Positions 61,739 to 64,000 of a stretch of DNA of 64,000 nt are shown here, piece by piece. The stretch comes from JBGPLJ01 sp963826145 (GTDB lineage Bacteria > Pseudomonadota > Gammaproteobacteria > Steroidobacterales > Steroidobacteraceae). A program made the position numbers and the translations under genes. The stretch lies in the NCBI GenBank assembly GCA_963826145.1, contig CAWGVW010000002.1:1687111-1751110 (forward strand). Reading direction: 5' to 3'. Under the pieces are notes generated by a model that was given only the letters and a program-made list of their open reading frames with translations, had not been told where the DNA came from and ran no database searches. The first letter of the stretch is position 1, and every line of letters starts with the position of its first letter.

Positions 61739-61882
61739 TTACGACGCGCGCGCCGGTCTGGACGTTCCAAGTACCGTGCTGGGCGGGCGTCTGTGGATTG
61801 CCGGACGCGGGAAATACAGGAGGAACGCGGAGACCAGAGCGCCAAGGGTAGCGAAGACCCGAAGCTCGGCGATTGCCGTCAT
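61739..61882 (-). CDS. possible 47-residue membrane peptide
   Basis: The frame reads MTAIAELRVFATLGALVSAF, then LLYFPRPAIHRR, with one hydrophobic helix, between the M61 peptidase and the kinase. It has only a weak ribosome site and could be chance. Otherwise this 180-bp gap holds nothing recognisable. Confidence 0.2.
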   Translation of the reverse strand: MTAIAELRVFATLGALVSAFLLYFPRPAIHRRPPSTVLGTSRPARAS

Positions 61883-61922
61883 GTTCTCTGAGACAGGCCC
61901 GAGCGCGGCGACTCGCTGATGC

Positions 61923-63796
61923 TTACTTCTGATCCTCGAGCCCAGCCACGCGTCCCGGAAGGCTCTCTGATCCGCCGTCAGCGTCCCGCCCGTCGATTCG
62001 ACGGTCACGACCTCGAGCGACGGATCTTCCTCGAGCGCGATCGTCGCCGTGCCGGTGGCGCCGCCTCGCCGCTGTAGGTCGACGGTCACGCGATCGCCCG
62101 GCTTGCGCGCCTTCACCGCCGCCGAGCACGCCGGCCGCCATCGGCCTTGCCGTCGACGTCGATGATCACGTCGCCCTGTTCGAGCCCAGCCGCGAAGGCC
62201 GGCGAGCCCCACGCGGTCAGCGGTTATTGATCGTCCCGTTGCTGTCGGCGACGGACGCCGAGCCGACGCTGCCCCCGGACTGCGCTTGCTTGCAGGACGT
62301 ATCCCGCGCGCAGCAGCAAACGCGCGTAGTCGGCGACGTCGCGGCCTTCGACGTAGCGGTCGAAGAACTCGTCGGCGAAGGCGCGGTCGCCGGAGACCTC
62401 GGCGAGCCGCTCGCGCGCGTCCGCCAGCGTGTACGGCTTGCGCGACGAGGCCGGGCTGCGCTCCGCCGGCTTGCCGTGCACCCGCCACATCGCCCGCATG
62501 TAGTCGTCGAGCGTATCGTGCCGTTCGATCGGTCGCGCAGGCTGAGGTCGAGCGCCAGCGCGATCGCGGCGCCGTAGGTGTAGTACGAGATGAACGTGGT
62601 CGGAAGTTGGTCTCGTCGATCGCACGCGCCGCGTCGGTGAACGGCGCCATCTGGCTCATCTCCACGGCCGAGCGGAAGTGGCGGCAGGGCTGTTGATGAC
62701 GGCGAGCGCGCGGCCCGAGCCAGCGCGGCCCGGTCTCGCCCGCGGCGCAGACCCGCGCGCGCCATGATCAACTGCCGTAGTACTGCGTGAACCCTTCGGC
62801 CAGCCACAGCTCGCCGGAGATGTTCGGCGTCTTCGAAGTTGAACGGCTCGAGCGTCCTCGGGCGGATGCGCTCGACGTTCCAGGCGTGGAAGAACTCGTG
62901 CGAGACCGTGTCGAGCACGTCGCCGCACCGTGCCCGGCGTGCGCGAACGAGCCGGCGCGGCGACGACCGTGCTGTTGCGGTGCTCCATGCCGTCGCCGCC
63001 ACCCCACGGCACGTAGTCGCCGAGGAACGTGTAGGTGCCCGTGCTCGAACTCCGGAAACTCGCCGAACACCGCGCCCTGCTCCGCGCACGATCTTCTCGG
63101 CGCCGGCGACGTACTCGTCGACGTCGGCGTCGGTCGGCATCGTGATGGACCGCCGTCCTGATCGTGGACTTCCGGCCGTCCGGGCGCTGACCGTGAACGA
63201 TCCGAAACGTGTGAGTCGCTCAGCTCGGTCGGGCTGTCCATCAGGTACTGCAGGTTCGGCGCGGTGAACGTCCAGGGATCGTCGGTCGGGAAGAGCTGCG
63301 TCGCCGGCTTCCACGACAGCCCGTCGGGGCGCGAACGTGACACGGACGCGGGCGGCGATCGAGGCCACGCGCCCACATCAGCGTCGCCGGCATGTTCATG
63401 TGGGCGTGCGATTCGATCGACCGCGAGATACGTGCCGTCGACGAGGTTGCCGAACACCTTGTAGACGATGCGGACCGTGCCGTCGTGTCCGGCGACGTCC
63501 CACTGGTACGGGTTCGGCCGCGATCGGCTCGAGCTCCGTGCCCTTGCCGTCGAAGGCGTGCACGTCGAACACGTTCTTCGCGAACTCGTGCAGCGCGTAG
63601 CGTCCCGGCGACGATCGGCTCATCCGCGCCTCGAGCGGCCCGCGGGCAGGTTCGGGAACGTGACGTCGACCTGCGCGTAGTGATGCTGCGGCGCCGGGAA
63701 TGAAACGCGATACGTGACCGGCGCCTGCGCGAACGCCGGCAGGGTCACGACGAGACAGGTCAGAACAGACGGCACGAGCCGGACCGCAAGACGCAT
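61923..63796 (-). CDS. M61-family peptidase with PDZ domain, exported, frame-broken
   Basis: The N-terminus MRLAVRLVPSVLTCLVVTLP, then AFAQ, is a signal peptide with GAGAGG before the ATG. Then VTYRVSFPAPQHHYAQVDVT (M61 N-domain) and the zinc motif DTVSHEFFHAWNVERIRPRT (HExxH-like HEFFH). ELWLAEGFTQYYG supplies the third ligand Glu. The C-terminal PDZ piece has SPAFAAGLEQGDVIIDVDG-like segments in another frame and ends GLEDQK at 61923. Many frame changes. Known M61 members are glycyl aminopeptidases. Likely periplasmic. Confidence 0.8.
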
Positions 63797-63923
63797 GATG
63801 TCCTCTCGAAGAGCGGGGAAAGTTGGATCGTAGCATGGGGCTCCGTGAGGGGATTTCGCGGATCCCACGGAGTATCACGGGACGCGGATCGCGCGGATCC
63901 GAGAAGCTTCAAATGACGTCAGG
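63797..63923. other. upstream region of the M61 gene
   Basis: No gene. Contains a short imperfect repeat around GATCCCACGGAGTATCACGG and GACGCGGATCGCGCGGATCC, of the same degenerate character as other intergenic repeats. No clear promoter elements were picked out. Confidence 0.4.
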
Positions 63924-63998
63924 ACCTTGAACCTTGAACCTTGAACCTTGAACCCTGAACCCTGAACCCTGAACCCTGAACCCTGAACCCTGAACCTA
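63924..63998 (+). repeat. heptad array (CCTTGAA / CCCTGAA) running to the window edge
   Basis: Ten tandem 7-nt units: first four CCTTGAA, then at least six CCCTGAA. The array may continue beyond the window. Same heptad as at 4770-4801, about 59 kb away. Confidence 0.95.
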
Positions 63999-64000
63999 AC

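Overview
The window is GC-rich, gene-dense bacterial chromosome. The best guess is an Acidobacteriota genome, probably a soil Vicinamibacteria-like lineage. This rests on an ADOP-type MacB/FtsX-like permease, a DUF1501/DUF1800 pair, S9, M28 and M61 peptidases, a serine/threonine kinase with TPRs and a MocR regulator. No rRNA, tRNA, CRISPR array, transposase or phage gene was seen. Many reading frames are broken by single-base shifts, including expected housekeeping genes (hisA, parC-like, sucB). The breaks are densest at 16.7-20.6 kb, 49.7-50.8 kb and 57.5-63.8 kb. Assembly or sequencing error is the likeliest cause, so broken genes are listed as full spans with the approximate break points.

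Layout: 1-4.1 kb holds a partial isoprenylcysteine methyltransferase-like gene, msrA, a decayed 1-kb stretch, an EptA-like lipid phosphoethanolamine transferase and a 5'-truncated hisB end. 4.2-6.4 kb holds hisH-hisF-hisA. 6.4-14.5 kb holds an M28 peptidase with membrane domain, an archaeal-type AAA ATPase, a UMF1-family MFS carrier, an acyltransferase and a MurE-like ligase. 14.6-25.3 kb holds an S9 peptidase, a TIGR01777 epimerase, DUF1501 and DUF1800 proteins, an FAD oxidoreductase, a DUF885 protein and a polytopic membrane protein. 25.4-34.3 kb holds a quinone oxidoreductase, a VWA protein, ParE/GyrB, DUF4159, DinB and methyltransferases. 34.3-44.1 kb holds sucB, sucA, an ADOP permease, DUF1572 and ParC/GyrA. 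44.3-49 kb holds a PhzF protein and a three-gene amidoligase cluster (circularly permuted ATP-grasp, ATP-grasp, GCS2-type carboxylate-amine ligase). 49-51.3 kb holds a four-helix-bundle (IVP/S23) gene between inverted tandem arrays, then an FAD-linked oxidase. 51.3-57.5 kb holds a formate dehydrogenase operon whose catalytic subunit contains an in-frame UGA (Sec) and a SECIS hairpin; it continues with an Fe-S subunit, an unknown membrane-anchored protein, an NrfD-like subunit and a small protein. 57.5-64 kb holds a MocR regulator, a Ser/Thr kinase and an M61 peptidase, all badly frame-broken.

The most striking unexplained structure is between genes. There are several families of inverted-repeat hairpins (termini CCAARAGCC; a GGGGTCAGGCCGTGAAT family; a 53-nt-arm cruciform) and short tandem arrays with periods of 7-13 nt. 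Some arrays form inverted arms, some supply start or stop codons or tails of neighbouring proteins, and one inverted pair brackets the IVP gene. Together they look like a set of small, mostly non-autonomous elements.
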